From a virus, in the IMG/VR virus record IMGVR_UViG_3300025030_000358, positions 1 through 28,243 of that record: 28,243 nucleotides of DNA; one strand, written 5' to 3'. This document shows, piece after piece, positions 18,010 to 23,463 of this stretch. A program made the position numbers and the translations under genes. Numbering within the stretch: the first letter of the stretch is position 1; each line of letters begins with the position of its first letter. The notes under the pieces were generated by a model, which worked only from the letters and a program-made list of their open reading frames with translations, was not told the origin of the DNA and did no database searches.

Positions 18010-18261
18010 ATGGATTCAGTGAAATCTTGGTTGGAAGTGTTAATCTGCGGGTTGGTTGCTCACCCTGAGAAAGTTCAAGTTACGGCGACTTCTGATGATA
18101 TGGGGGTGCTATTTACCGCTAAGGTCGATCCGGAAGACAACGGAAAAATAATCGGCAAGGGCGGGAATACCGCTAAAGCCATTAGAGATTTGTTGCACGT
18201 GGCCGGCTTTGGACATAAACTCAGAGCTTCGCTTAAAATAGACGCGCCGGACAGGAAATAA
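18010..18261 (+). CDS. khpA: KH-domain RNA-binding protein, KhpA-like
   Basis: An 83-residue protein that is essentially one type II KH domain. It has the KhpA-like lead-in (LEVLICGLVAHPEKVQV), a strand LFTAKVDPED, and the GXXG loop as IIGKGGNTAKAIRDLL (GKGG at 49-52), followed by a short C-terminal strand. KhpA proteins bind RNA in bacterial cells, often with KhpB, and influence division, translation or small RNAs. A phage copy inside the replication block is unusual. ATG 18010 gives the usual family length; ATG 17992 adds six residues and is equally possible. The phage version may act on phage RNA, but that is inference. Confidence 0.82.
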   Translation: MDSVKSWLEVLICGLVAHPEKVQVTATSDDMGVLFTAKVDPEDNGKIIGKGGNTAKAIRDLLHVAGFGHKLRASLKIDAPDRK

Positions 18262-18265
18262 GACA

Positions 18266-18326
18266 AAAGGATAAAAATAGTTAGAACGCAAAAAAACAAA
18301 TAAAAGGCTAACTATTTTTATCCTTT
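18266..18326 (+). terminator. Perfect 19-bp inverted repeat after the KH gene
   Basis: AAAGGATAAAAATAGTTAG at 18266-18284 pairs perfectly with its complement at 18308-18326 around a 23-base A-rich loop. It lies just after the KH stop and before the initiator promoter, so it probably ends the upstream transcript. The stem is AT-rich and no U-run follows, so it is not a textbook terminator and could instead be a protein-binding or RNA-processing site. Confidence 0.5.
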
Positions 18327-18349
18327 AAACTTAAAAACGAAAGGGCAAA

Positions 18350-18377
18350 TTGACAGTAAAATAAAGAGGAGTAAAAT
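18350..18377 (+). promoter_or_regulatory. Promoter for the replication initiator
   Basis: A perfect TTGACA (18350-18355) and TAAAAT (18372-18377, five of six matches) are 16 bases apart. The predicted start is near 18384, only a few bases before the ATG of the 34-codon leader ORF. It sits between two hairpins in a gap with no other gene. Confidence 0.65.
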
Positions 18378-18387
18378 AAATAATAAG

Positions 18388-18492
18388 ATGAAGCAAGATG
18401 CGATGAAAAATTTAATAGAATTTTTAGTAAAAAGCGACAACACTTTTTTCCCTTTCATCGGGGAGCTTCAAGTGTTGTCGCTTTTTGTTTGA
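18388..18492 (+). CDS. Possible 34-residue leader peptide
   Basis: ATG 18388 opens a 34-codon ORF (starts MKQDAMKNLIEFLVK, ends LQVLSLFV) that stops six bases before the initiator ATG. Its second half is written across the 17-bp hairpin. AGAGGAG at 18365-18371 is too far away to be a good ribosome site. The ORF could be a regulatory leader whose translation decides whether the hairpin forms, or a chance ORF. No homologue known to me. Confidence 0.3.
   Translation: MKQDAMKNLIEFLVKSDNTFFPFIGELQVLSLFV
18429..18486 (+). terminator. Strong hairpin in the leader of the replication initiator gene
   Basis: AAAAAGCGACAACACTT (18429-18445) pairs perfectly over 17 bp with 18470-18486; the loop can add TCCC/GGGA pairing. 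The 3' arm ends in CTTTTTGTTTG, so it can act as an intrinsic terminator. Because it lies between a good promoter and the initiator ATG 11 bases downstream, an attenuator role is plausible. A cruciform in the origin region is the alternative. Confidence 0.55.
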
Positions 18493-18497
18493 AATAT

Positions 18498-19319
18498 ATG
18501 AGCCAACGACGAATGTTTAGTCCAGATATTATATGCAGTGAGGAGTTTATTGATATGCCTGTATCAGCAAGGGATTTATATTATCAATTATCTATAAGAG
18601 CCGATGATGACGGTTTTATCCAACCAAGAATTATTATGAAGATGATAGGAGCTTCACAGGATGATTTAAAAATATTACTTGCAAAGCGGTTTTTATTGCA
18701 CTTTGATAATGGTGTTGTCGTTATCAAACATTGGTTAATTCATAATATGATACGCCTTGATAGATACAAAGAAACAAGATTTATGGAGGAGAAAAAAACT
18801 TTATTTATCAAGGGAAATAAGGCGTATACCGATAATACAGAAAATGGTAAACCGTTAATGGCAACCAAATGGCAACCAAATGACAACCAACGGTTGCCAC
18901 AGGTTAGGTTAGGTAAGGTTAGGTTAGGTAAGGTTAATAAAGAAGATGTCGCAATAGCGACCTTTAGCCAATGCTTAGCCGATGCTAAGCCAGAGGAGAG
19001 TAGAACAGAACAGATTGCGGAAACCGCAGAATGGGATTTTAAGAAATACTTAGAAGACTTAGAAAATCAACCCAGAAGAGATTTATCCATAATCGCCCTT
19101 TATTGGAAATTCAAGAAATTTAACTTCACAAACAAAAAACAAACCGAAATTGAAATACGCCGAAGTTTACGGGCGGCCAAAGACTTATCGCCTTTTGAAG
19201 ATGAAAAAATTTGGAAGACAATGGAATGGTTGAGCAAGAACGCTGATTTTAAATGGGTGTTGGAAAGTGTTGGAAAATATATCACGGAAAATTTATTAAG
19301 TTTAAAAATTAAAAAATAA
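18498..19319 (+). CDS. Phage replication initiator / replisome organizer
   Basis: A 273-residue protein starting MSQRRMFSPDIICSEEFIDM. The first about 100 residues follow the winged-helix layout of phage replisome organizers (SARDLYYQLSIRADDDGFI, then KMIGASQDDLKILLAKRFL, then VVIKHWLIHNMIRLDRYKET). These proteins bind the phage origin and bring in the host helicase or its loader. Residues about 121-145 are encoded by two sets of tandem repeats, giving the linker MATKWQPNDNQRLPQ and VRLGK repeated, often seen where such a gene carries its own origin. The C-terminal part (from about 180) is charged and helical. A TTG nine bases upstream would add three residues; the ATG is preferred. No Shine-Dalgarno site is visible. 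Confidence 0.75.
   Translation: MSQRRMFSPDIICSEEFIDMPVSARDLYYQLSIRADDDGFIQPRIIMKMIGASQDDLKILLAKRFLLHFDNGVVVIKHWLIHNMIRLDRYKETRFMEEKKTLFIKGNKAYTDNTENGKPLMATKWQPNDNQRLPQVRLGKVRLGKVNKEDVAIATFSQCLADAKPEESRTEQIAETAEWDFKKYLEDLENQPRRDLSIIALYWKFKKFNFTNKKQTEIEIRRSLRAAKDLSPFEDEKIWKTMEWLSKNADFKWVLESVGKYITENLLSLKIKK
18858..18890 (+). repeat. Three 11-bp iterons within the initiator gene
   Basis: ATGGCAACCAA occurs twice in tandem and is followed by ATGACAACCAA, one base different. CGGTTGCC follows directly and is an inverted partial copy. Tandem 11-bp units inside a replication initiator gene are typical of phage origins, each unit binding one initiator molecule per helical turn. See also the adjacent 15-bp repeats. 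Confidence 0.75.
18902..18931 (+). repeat. Two 15-bp tandem repeats (GGTTAGG type) within the initiator gene
   Basis: GGTTAGGTTAGGTAA is present twice in tandem and a third copy begins (GGTTAA). Each unit encodes VRLGK in the initiator frame. Together with the 11-bp iterons 12 bases upstream this makes a 75-base repeat cluster that is a good candidate for the phage origin of replication. Confidence 0.75.
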
Positions 19320-19320
19320 T

Positions 19321-19893
19321 ATGAACAAAAAAATCGCACAACTCTATAAAGGAAAATATGAGGAATTGGATATAGTATTCTCTCGTGTGTGGGCTATGCC
19401 GAGTCATTTAACATTCACTATCCACCCGATAAAAGCGATATTGGATAAATATGTGGGGGACGGCAAAGGTTGGGTAGACCCATTTGCCGGAGATAACAGC
19501 CCAGCCGAGTTTACAAATGACCACAATTCCGAAAGAAAAGCAAAATCTCATATTGAGGCGATTGCGTTTTGTGAGGGTTTGAGCGGCCGATATAAGGGGG
19601 TTTTGTTTGACCCGCCCTATTCATTCACACAAGTTAAAGAACACTATACCAATCTTGGGCAAAAGGTTACGAAAGAGAATACCTCAATGAAGTTTTACGA
19701 GGGGATAAAGACGGCTATGTGCGAGAAAATTGAAGCCGGAGGATATGCCATCTCCTTTGGTTGGAACACAAATGGCTTTGGAAAAGAACGTGGGTTCAAA
19801 ATCGTAGAGATTTTGGCGGTCGCACACGGTGGTTCAAAGAACGACACATTTGTTACTGTAGAAACGAAACTTGCAAACTTATGTCAAGAATAA
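19321..19893 (+). CDS. Small adenine-specific DNA methyltransferase
   Basis: A 190-residue protein with motif I-like VDPFAG (D53-G57) followed by catalytic DPPYS (D97-S101), the order of N6-adenine methyltransferases with the cofactor motif first. The remainder has SHLTFTIHPIKAILDKY before motif I and GGYAISFGWNTNGF after motif IV. It is short compared with free-standing Dam or type II enzymes, and lacks a clear target-recognition domain; this size is seen in phages. It would put methyl groups on phage DNA, for defence against host restriction or to mark replicated DNA. No restriction endonuclease lies beside it. It ends by overlapping the next ORF. Confidence 0.75.
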   Translation: MNKKIAQLYKGKYEELDIVFSRVWAMPSHLTFTIHPIKAILDKYVGDGKGWVDPFAGDNSPAEFTNDHNSERKAKSHIEAIAFCEGLSGRYKGVLFDPPYSFTQVKEHYTNLGQKVTKENTSMKFYEGIKTAMCEKIEAGGYAISFGWNTNGFGKERGFKIVEILAVAHGGSKNDTFVTVETKLANLCQE

Positions 19894-20345
19894 AAATGCC
19901 GGAGTTTCCAGTTTGGAAAAAAAGAGAATACAACGAACAAGATATTATCAACTTTTCCGCCGAGCTGGAAAAATACCGGATCTGGGGGAAAGACCCATTT
20001 GACCCCGATAAAAAAATAAAGTATTTGTTGGTTGGTGGGGCATACGCTTATTTACAGGATAAAAAAATAATTGAAAGTTTGGAAAAAATAAAACCCGAAA
20101 TGAAAACAATGTCTGATTTGCCGAATTGGAGAATAATTTTTGCGAGACATTCCGATTACATTGAACACGAAAATAAAATAAAACAATATCTTAATTGGAA
20201 ATACCAAAACCAACAGAAAGCAAAATTTGCCGATATGAAAAAACTTGAAGGTTGGGATAGTATCGCCAAATCAATGCCTGAAATTTTACAATCAGAAAAA
20301 GGAGAAACAACAACGAAAGATATAGACGAATGGCTAGAGAATTAA
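19881..20345 (+). CDS. Hypothetical protein (154 aa)
   Basis: A soluble, charged protein starting MSRIKMPEFPVW. The start overlaps the methyltransferase end by 13 bases; ATG 19896 (MPEFPVW) is an equal choice. It contains PEFPVWKKREYNEQDIINFS, a Trp-rich stretch DLPNWRIIFARHSDYIEHEN near the middle, and a helical Lys/Gln-rich C-terminus (KYQNQQKAKFADMKKLEGWD). No metal-binding or catalytic motif is obvious. It lies in the replication block, between a methyltransferase and a metal-cluster protein. I do not recognise the family. Confidence 0.65.
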   Translation: MSRIKMPEFPVWKKREYNEQDIINFSAELEKYRIWGKDPFDPDKKIKYLLVGGAYAYLQDKKIIESLEKIKPEMKTMSDLPNWRIIFARHSDYIEHENKIKQYLNWKYQNQQKAKFADMKKLEGWDSIAKSMPEILQSEKGETTTKDIDEWLEN

Positions 20346-20349
20346 ATTT

Positions 20350-20604
20350 ATGAACTGTAATATCCCAATCTGCAAAGCCGAGTGCTGTGGCGCCGTCCCT
20401 TTAGCTCAAAGTTTCAAAAAATATCCTTTTGCCAGAAAATGCGAAGTAAAAGAATTTAACGGATTTTTTATCGCAACGGACGAAAACTTGACTTGCGGTT
20501 TCTTGGATGAAAACCGTAAATGCTCAATTTATGAAATGCGTCCAAACTTATGTCGGAAGTTTGGAAATGGAAAACACAAATTATTAAAATGTTTGGAAAA
20601 ATAA
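20350..20604 (+). CDS. YkgJ-family Cys-cluster protein
   Basis: An 84-residue protein with the CxxxC-type pattern of the YkgJ/UPF0153 family: C3, C8, C12 and C13 near the N-terminus, then LTCGFLDENRKCSIYEMRPNLCRKF with the conserved CSIYxxRPxxC. These proteins bind zinc or an iron-sulfur cluster through eight Cys; their function is poorly known. Only one domain is present, close to the minimum length. It follows the previous gene by four bases without a Shine-Dalgarno site. Confidence 0.78.
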   Translation: MNCNIPICKAECCGAVPLAQSFKKYPFARKCEVKEFNGFFIATDENLTCGFLDENRKCSIYEMRPNLCRKFGNGKHKLLKCLEK

Positions 20605-20611
20605 AAAAATT

Positions 20612-20827
20612 ATGGCAAGCATATTAAACAAAATTGAATTAAATATAAGAAAAGAAAAAGAAGTAACAAGGAGAGAAAGTTCTATTTTTTTTGGACTTAT
20701 ACGATGGGATGTGATTGTCAAAGAAAAAGAAATAGGCAATAATCTTGAAATATGGAGTTGCGGGCAGAGGATAGACGAAATTTATTTGGACGGGAAAAGA
20801 TTATTTTATGAGCTGGGGAAAAATTAA
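20612..20827 (+). CDS. Hypothetical protein (71 aa)
   Basis: A small basic and charged protein, beginning MASILNKIELNIRKEK and ending LDGKRLFYELGKN. It shows alternating strands (IRWDVIVKEKEI, LEIWSCGQRIDEIYLDG) and looks like a compact beta domain. It has one Cys and no clear motif. It overlaps the start of the HNH gene by 20 bases, in keeping with the tight packing of this block. The family is not recognised. Confidence 0.6.
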   Translation: MASILNKIELNIRKEKEVTRRESSIFFGLIRWDVIVKEKEIGNNLEIWSCGQRIDEIYLDGKRLFYELGKN

Positions 20828-21172
20828 AATAAGGCCAACGGATGCTTATTTCAGCAAAGCCCTCCGAAAAAAAGAGGATACCGATGCGAGAAATGCGGAA
20901 CATTTTATTCCGAAGGCAAAGGATTATCAGTTTCTCACTTCTATGGCCGAAGAAATGAGAATGTGCGGTTTGACGAGGATAATTGCGACATATTGGATTT
21001 TAGGTGTCATCAACACTTTGAAGAAACTCCGAATGAATACAGAGATTATAAATTTGAAAAAATGGGGAAGAAAAAATTTGACGCATTGAAATTAAGAGCG
21101 AATTTCTACTGCAAGCGAGATGATAAATTGATGATGTTATATCTTAAAAAAACTTATGGAAAAACTTTATAA
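20808..21172 (+). CDS. HNH/NinG-like nuclease, split by a -1 frameshift
   Basis: Neither frame alone makes a full protein. From ATG 20808 the frame gives MSWGKIKIRPTDAYFSKALR and then leaves the family pattern. At CGA AAA AAA (A-run 20867-20873) a -1 shift joins it to a frame that runs to TAA 21172: RGYRCEKCG, then LSVSHFYGRRNENVRFDEDN, then DFRCHQHFEETPNEY. The joined 121-residue product has the usual order of phage HNH/NinG-type proteins: CxxC (20885-20896), His of SHFYGR, Asn of DEDN and a CHxH pair. A AAA AAA in the zero frame is a classic slippery heptamer. Programmed frameshifting, slippage by RNA polymerase, or a miscounted A in the assembly would all explain it. Confidence 0.8.
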
Positions 21173-21641
21173 AATTGCCGTGGATGCCGACATCTCCGTA
21201 AAAGCATTTTCAAAAAAAGAAGCGATTAAGAAAGCGGAAGAAGCGATGAAATTTTTGGAAGTCCATAGTTTCAAAATCCAGCCCGAAAAACGGACACATT
21301 TGCAAAACCGAAGTTTACATTTACTTTTCGCTCAAATTGCAAAAGAATGTCTGGACAAAGGAATTGAGATGAGGCAACTGGTAAAAGATAATGTGCCGAT
21401 TGAAGTAACGGTGGAAAATGTGAAATGGATGTGGAAGCTTTTGCAAAGTGCTTTATTTAAAACAAAAAGCACGACAGAATTAAAAAAACTCGGACAGATA
21501 GAAATTGTGTATGATAATTTTGCGAAGATAGTCAGCGAGCGGACGCAAGGAGAAATAATTTTACCGCCATTTCCAAGTTTGAAAACAAAACAAGAAAAAC
21601 CCGAATACGAATATCCCGAAAGCATAGAGCCGAGTTTTTAA
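21156..21641 (+). CDS. NinB-like phage protein
   Basis: A 161-residue protein overlapping the HNH end by 17 bases. Residues 46-66 (RTHLQNRSLHLLFAQIAKEC) are the signature opening of a widespread phage family near NinB: R-T-x2-Q-N-x2-LH-x2-F, then a helix with a Gly, then VTVENVKWMWKLLQSALF, then KSTTELKKL and IEIVYDNFAKIV, and the late PPFPS. The family is found in recombination and replication blocks; lambda NinB binds single-stranded DNA. The 20 residues after PPFPS are acidic. Pairing with the NinG-like nuclease just upstream repeats the nin-region theme of lambdoid phages. Confidence 0.7.
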   Translation: MEKLYKIAVDADISVKAFSKKEAIKKAEEAMKFLEVHSFKIQPEKRTHLQNRSLHLLFAQIAKECLDKGIEMRQLVKDNVPIEVTVENVKWMWKLLQSALFKTKSTTELKKLGQIEIVYDNFAKIVSERTQGEIILPPFPSLKTKQEKPEYEYPESIEPSF

Positions 21642-21663
21642 AAATTATAAGTTAATTAAAAAT

Positions 21664-21849
21664 ATGATTGAAAAAGAAAAAGCGTTCTGCGATTCGTGCC
21701 ACAACCTGCGCAACCTAACAGACCTATACCGGTTCGCTTGGAGATACAACGACAAACAAAGAACATACCAAAAAACTAAACAATACATCATTCATACCGG
21801 GTATAAATATCTGTGCGCTGAATGCCTAAAAGAAATAATAAAACAATGA
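21664..21849 (+). CDS. Small protein with two CxxC pairs
   Basis: A 61-residue protein with CDSC (about residues 9-12) and CAEC (53-56) separated by a basic, aromatic middle (YRFAWRYNDKQRTYQKTK). Two CxxC pairs at this spacing suggest one zinc site, as in zinc-ribbon nucleic-acid-binding proteins. The AT-rich upstream shows no Shine-Dalgarno site. A 209-base non-coding stretch with a candidate structured RNA follows. Function unknown. Confidence 0.6.
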   Translation: MIEKEKAFCDSCHNLRNLTDLYRFAWRYNDKQRTYQKTKQYIIHTGYKYLCAECLKEIIKQ

Positions 21850-21930
21850 AAAAATTAACTATTGGAAGTTTCAAAAGGGAAGTTGTATAAGAATGTCGTT
21901 TATAAAGAAGAATTTAAAAAATAATTATCA

Positions 21931-22022
21931 TTTCCCTCCGCTGGCAGATTATTTCGGCGCTCAAAGTCTGCCAGAGGCAATAAATAACCTTCATAAACCT
22001 TAGGTGTCAGCGAGGGGAGGGG
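21931..22022 (+). ncRNA. Candidate structured RNA A
   Basis: A gene-free stretch with nested pairing: an outer helix TTCCCT-C-CGCTG with CAGCGAGGGGA (one bulge; 21932-21943 with 22008-22018), a hairpin whose full form is CTGGCAGA/TCTGCCAG (21941-21948 with 21967-21974), and a third ACCT/AGGT hairpin (21987-21990 with 22002-22005). The first two overlap by three bases, so they can compete. It is richer in GC than its surroundings. I cannot name a known class. Strand is assumed from the neighbours. Confidence 0.35.
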
Positions 22023-22058
22023 ATAAAGGTCGGAAAATTAAAAATAATTAAAATCATT

Positions 22059-22214
22059 ATGGAAGAAATGGAAGAATGGGAAAAAGATATTAGGGGACAT
22101 TATTTGTGGAAAAGATACGAAGGAGCAGATGAACTAATTATAATGATTAAAGAATTGATTGCGAAAAAAATAGCAAATTTAAAAAAATCAATGGCAAAAA
22201 ATACAAGAGAATAG
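22059..22214 (+). CDS. Hypothetical protein (51 aa)
   Basis: ATG 22059 opens a 51-codon ORF ending in TAG. The product is charged and helical, with MEEMEEWEKDIRGHYLWKRY at the start and a Lys-rich Ile/Leu helix at the end. An extended -10 promoter for the next cassette begins 11 bases after its stop, so it closes this segment. Without a Shine-Dalgarno site it fits the majority style of this window. No family recognised, and a short ORF like this could be spurious. Confidence 0.45.
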   Translation: MEEMEEWEKDIRGHYLWKRYEGADELIIMIKELIAKKIANLKKSMAKNTRE

Positions 22215-22224
22215 ATTAGAATTA

Positions 22225-22233
22225 TGATATAAT
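22225..22233 (+). promoter_or_regulatory. Extended -10 promoter of the small-gene cassette
   Basis: TGATATAAT is a full extended -10 (TG, one base, TATAAT). No -35 match lies 16-18 bases upstream, which extended -10 promoters do not need. The start would be near 22240 and the leader of about 120 bases would carry the hairpin at 22263-22330 before the first gene. Confidence 0.5.
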
Positions 22234-22262
22234 AGATACAGGATTGTTAGTTCTTTCACAAA

Positions 22263-22330
22263 AAATAAAATACTGAAAAGAGGTCGTGCAGGTTACTTGT
22301 CTGTGATGGCCTCTATCCAGTATTTTATTT
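22263..22330 (+). promoter_or_regulatory. Long leader hairpin before the small-gene cassette
   Basis: AAATAAAATACTG (22263-22275) pairs perfectly over 13 bp with 22318-22330, and inside it AGAGGTC (22279-22285) pairs with GGCCTCT (22308-22314), followed by further wobble pairs up to a GTTACTTGT loop. It lies in the 5' leader, ending 12 bases before the Shine-Dalgarno region. It could regulate translation or protect the mRNA end. No U-run follows, so termination is less likely. Confidence 0.5.
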
Positions 22331-22359
22331 CATACTTTTTTAGGAAAGGAGAAAGAAAA

Positions 22360-22812
22360 ATGAAAGTTACAGTTGGAATGAAAACTTGCTTGAAAGCCTT
22401 ATTGTCGGAAGCATATAATAATCTGTATTGGCTTATTCTCGCTCTGGCTCTCACTTTGCTTCTTTGGCTGGCTCCGAAAGTGAATGCAACGCCATTGGAC
22501 AATTTCTTAACCGAGCATAAGTTGGAATTTCCGCAAGTCGTAAAAGACCAAATGAAAGAGCAGGACTTGGTAGCGGCGGCCGGTGTGATGAATGAGAAAG
22601 AAAAGATATTTACTGTCTACTTTTTGCCGAAACCCGAAACTTTTGATATTCAAGAATTTGATGTCCGCCGAGCTGTAATGCAATGTCAGTTTTATTTGAG
22701 CAAAAGGAAAATCATCGTTGAATATCACACTTGCCGAAGTTGTCAATCTTCTAAGGGTTGGCCGAGTTGCAAGATTGAAGTGATTGTCTTAATGGAATTA
22801 TGGCCGTTGTGA
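22360..22812 (+). CDS. Membrane-anchored or exported protein (150 aa)
   Basis: ATG 22360 is fixed by AGGAAAGGAG eight bases upstream, a strong Shine-Dalgarno site; a longer reading from a TTG at 22297 would run through the leader hairpin. The N-terminus is basic and is followed by one long hydrophobic span (about 20-40, NLYWLILALALTLLLWLAP) with KVNA after it, which could be a signal-peptide cleavage site or anchor. The outer part is about 110 residues with several Cys in a row near the end (YHTCRSCQSSKGWPSCK). It heads a four-gene cassette. No family recognised. Confidence 0.65.
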   Translation: MKVTVGMKTCLKALLSEAYNNLYWLILALALTLLLWLAPKVNATPLDNFLTEHKLEFPQVVKDQMKEQDLVAAAGVMNEKEKIFTVYFLPKPETFDIQEFDVRRAVMQCQFYLSKRKIIVEYHTCRSCQSSKGWPSCKIEVIVLMELWPL

Positions 22813-22827
22813 AAGGAGCGCCGAACT

Positions 22828-23031
22828 TTGAAAGAATTTGACCTTTTTGAAATGTTTGACGAGTATACGACCGACATTTGTTTCAACTGCCACCGGCTTA
22901 AAATTACCCCGATTTACTGGATAATTCCAACACCGGAAATACTTTGTCTGTATTTTCACGCCAAACCAAGAAAAGAAATAACCCTTTGTCCAATTTGCCT
23001 TGAAGACTTATTGACAAACAAAATTATGTAG
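22828..23031 (+). CDS. Small zinc-ribbon protein with TTG start
   Basis: A 67-residue ORF. TTG 22828 is the start because GAAAGGAG at 22811-22818 is nine bases upstream and overlaps the previous stop. Cys pairs CFNC (about 18-21) and CPIC (about 56-59) could bind zinc. The middle is aromatic (YWIIPTPEILCLYFHAK). It ends in TAG. The role is unknown; it may bind RNA or DNA or be structural. Confidence 0.6.
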   Translation: MKEFDLFEMFDEYTTDICFNCHRLKITPIYWIIPTPEILCLYFHAKPRKEITLCPICLEDLLTNKIM

Positions 23032-23060
23032 AACTTTAACCGACAGAAAGGAAGGGAAAA

Positions 23061-23240
23061 ATGCAGATTAAAGGTAAGGCTATGATCAAACAATGTTTTT
23101 GCGGAAAAATAAAAAAGCACGGCGAGTTTATCGGGATAACAAAAGAAACAAGCCACAACATTTCAATGCTTGTCGCAAAAAATGCAGTTGAAATTGAAAG
23201 AGTGAGATGTCCCGAGTGCGAGAAAGGCGGTTGTCAATGA
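23061..23240 (+). CDS. Small Cys-rich protein (59 aa)
   Basis: ATG 23061 lies six bases after GAAAGGAAGGG-type Shine-Dalgarno bases. The 59-residue product has CFCG near residues 12-15 and CPEC then C near the end (VRCPECEKGGCQ), so a zinc site is likely. Its TGA overlaps the ATG of the next gene (ATGA). Third gene of the cassette. Function unknown. Confidence 0.6.
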   Translation: MQIKGKAMIKQCFCGKIKKHGEFIGITKETSHNISMLVAKNAVEIERVRCPECEKGGCQ

Positions 23241-23413
23241 TAACTAAAGCGTTCTGTTTGAAAAAAAACGAAGTCATTGATAATTACAAGACGGTAAATT
23301 ACTGCTTGCATATTGGAATAGGCAAAGCGGTATGTCAGAATTTTTCCTTGAAGCAAATCAGCGAGAAAGGGGTGGTAAAAGTTATTCAACTGCAACTTCT
23401 TCCTAGAAAGTAA
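23237..23413 (+). CDS. Small hypothetical protein (58 aa)
   Basis: ATG 23237 overlaps the previous stop (ATGA); AAAGGCGG lies upstream inside the previous gene. A longer reading from 23207 is possible but less likely. The 58-residue product starts MITKAFCLKKNEVIDNYK, has three Cys (AFC, NYC, AVC) and ends LQLLPRK. It looks like a small soluble domain with several strands. Last gene of the cassette; a hairpin and structured RNA B follow. No family recognised. Confidence 0.5.
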   Translation: MITKAFCLKKNEVIDNYKTVNYCLHIGIGKAVCQNFSLKQISEKGVVKVIQLQLLPRK

Positions 23414-23436
23414 AATTTAGTTCTTTGAAAAGGCGT

Positions 23437-23458
23437 GAGCGAAGCCTAGAATTCGCTC
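23437..23458 (+). terminator. Hairpin after the small-gene cassette
   Basis: GAGCGAA (23437-23443) pairs with TTCGCTC (23452-23458) around an 8-base loop, and TTATAT follows. It could be a weak intrinsic terminator of the cassette, or the first helix of a larger RNA continuing into structured RNA B. Confidence 0.35.
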
Positions 23459-23463
23459 TTATA

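Noticed and set aside
18489-18497. TTG start for the replication initiator
   Set aside because: The ATG nine bases later is a better start and the extra residues add nothing conserved; the TTG also overlaps the leader ORF stop.
19761-19880. N-terminal extension of the 154-residue protein into the methyltransferase gene
   Set aside because: The extension is the shadow of the methyltransferase frame; ATG 19881 or 19896 is preferred.
21846-21890. 14-codon ORF beginning MKKLTIGSFK, with an alternate frame continuing in protein-like sequence
   Set aside because: Too short to judge, and no family pattern shows that the frames belong together.
22297-22359. Upstream TTG extension of the cassette's first gene
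   Set aside because: It would run through the leader hairpin; ATG 22360 has a strong Shine-Dalgarno site at the right distance.
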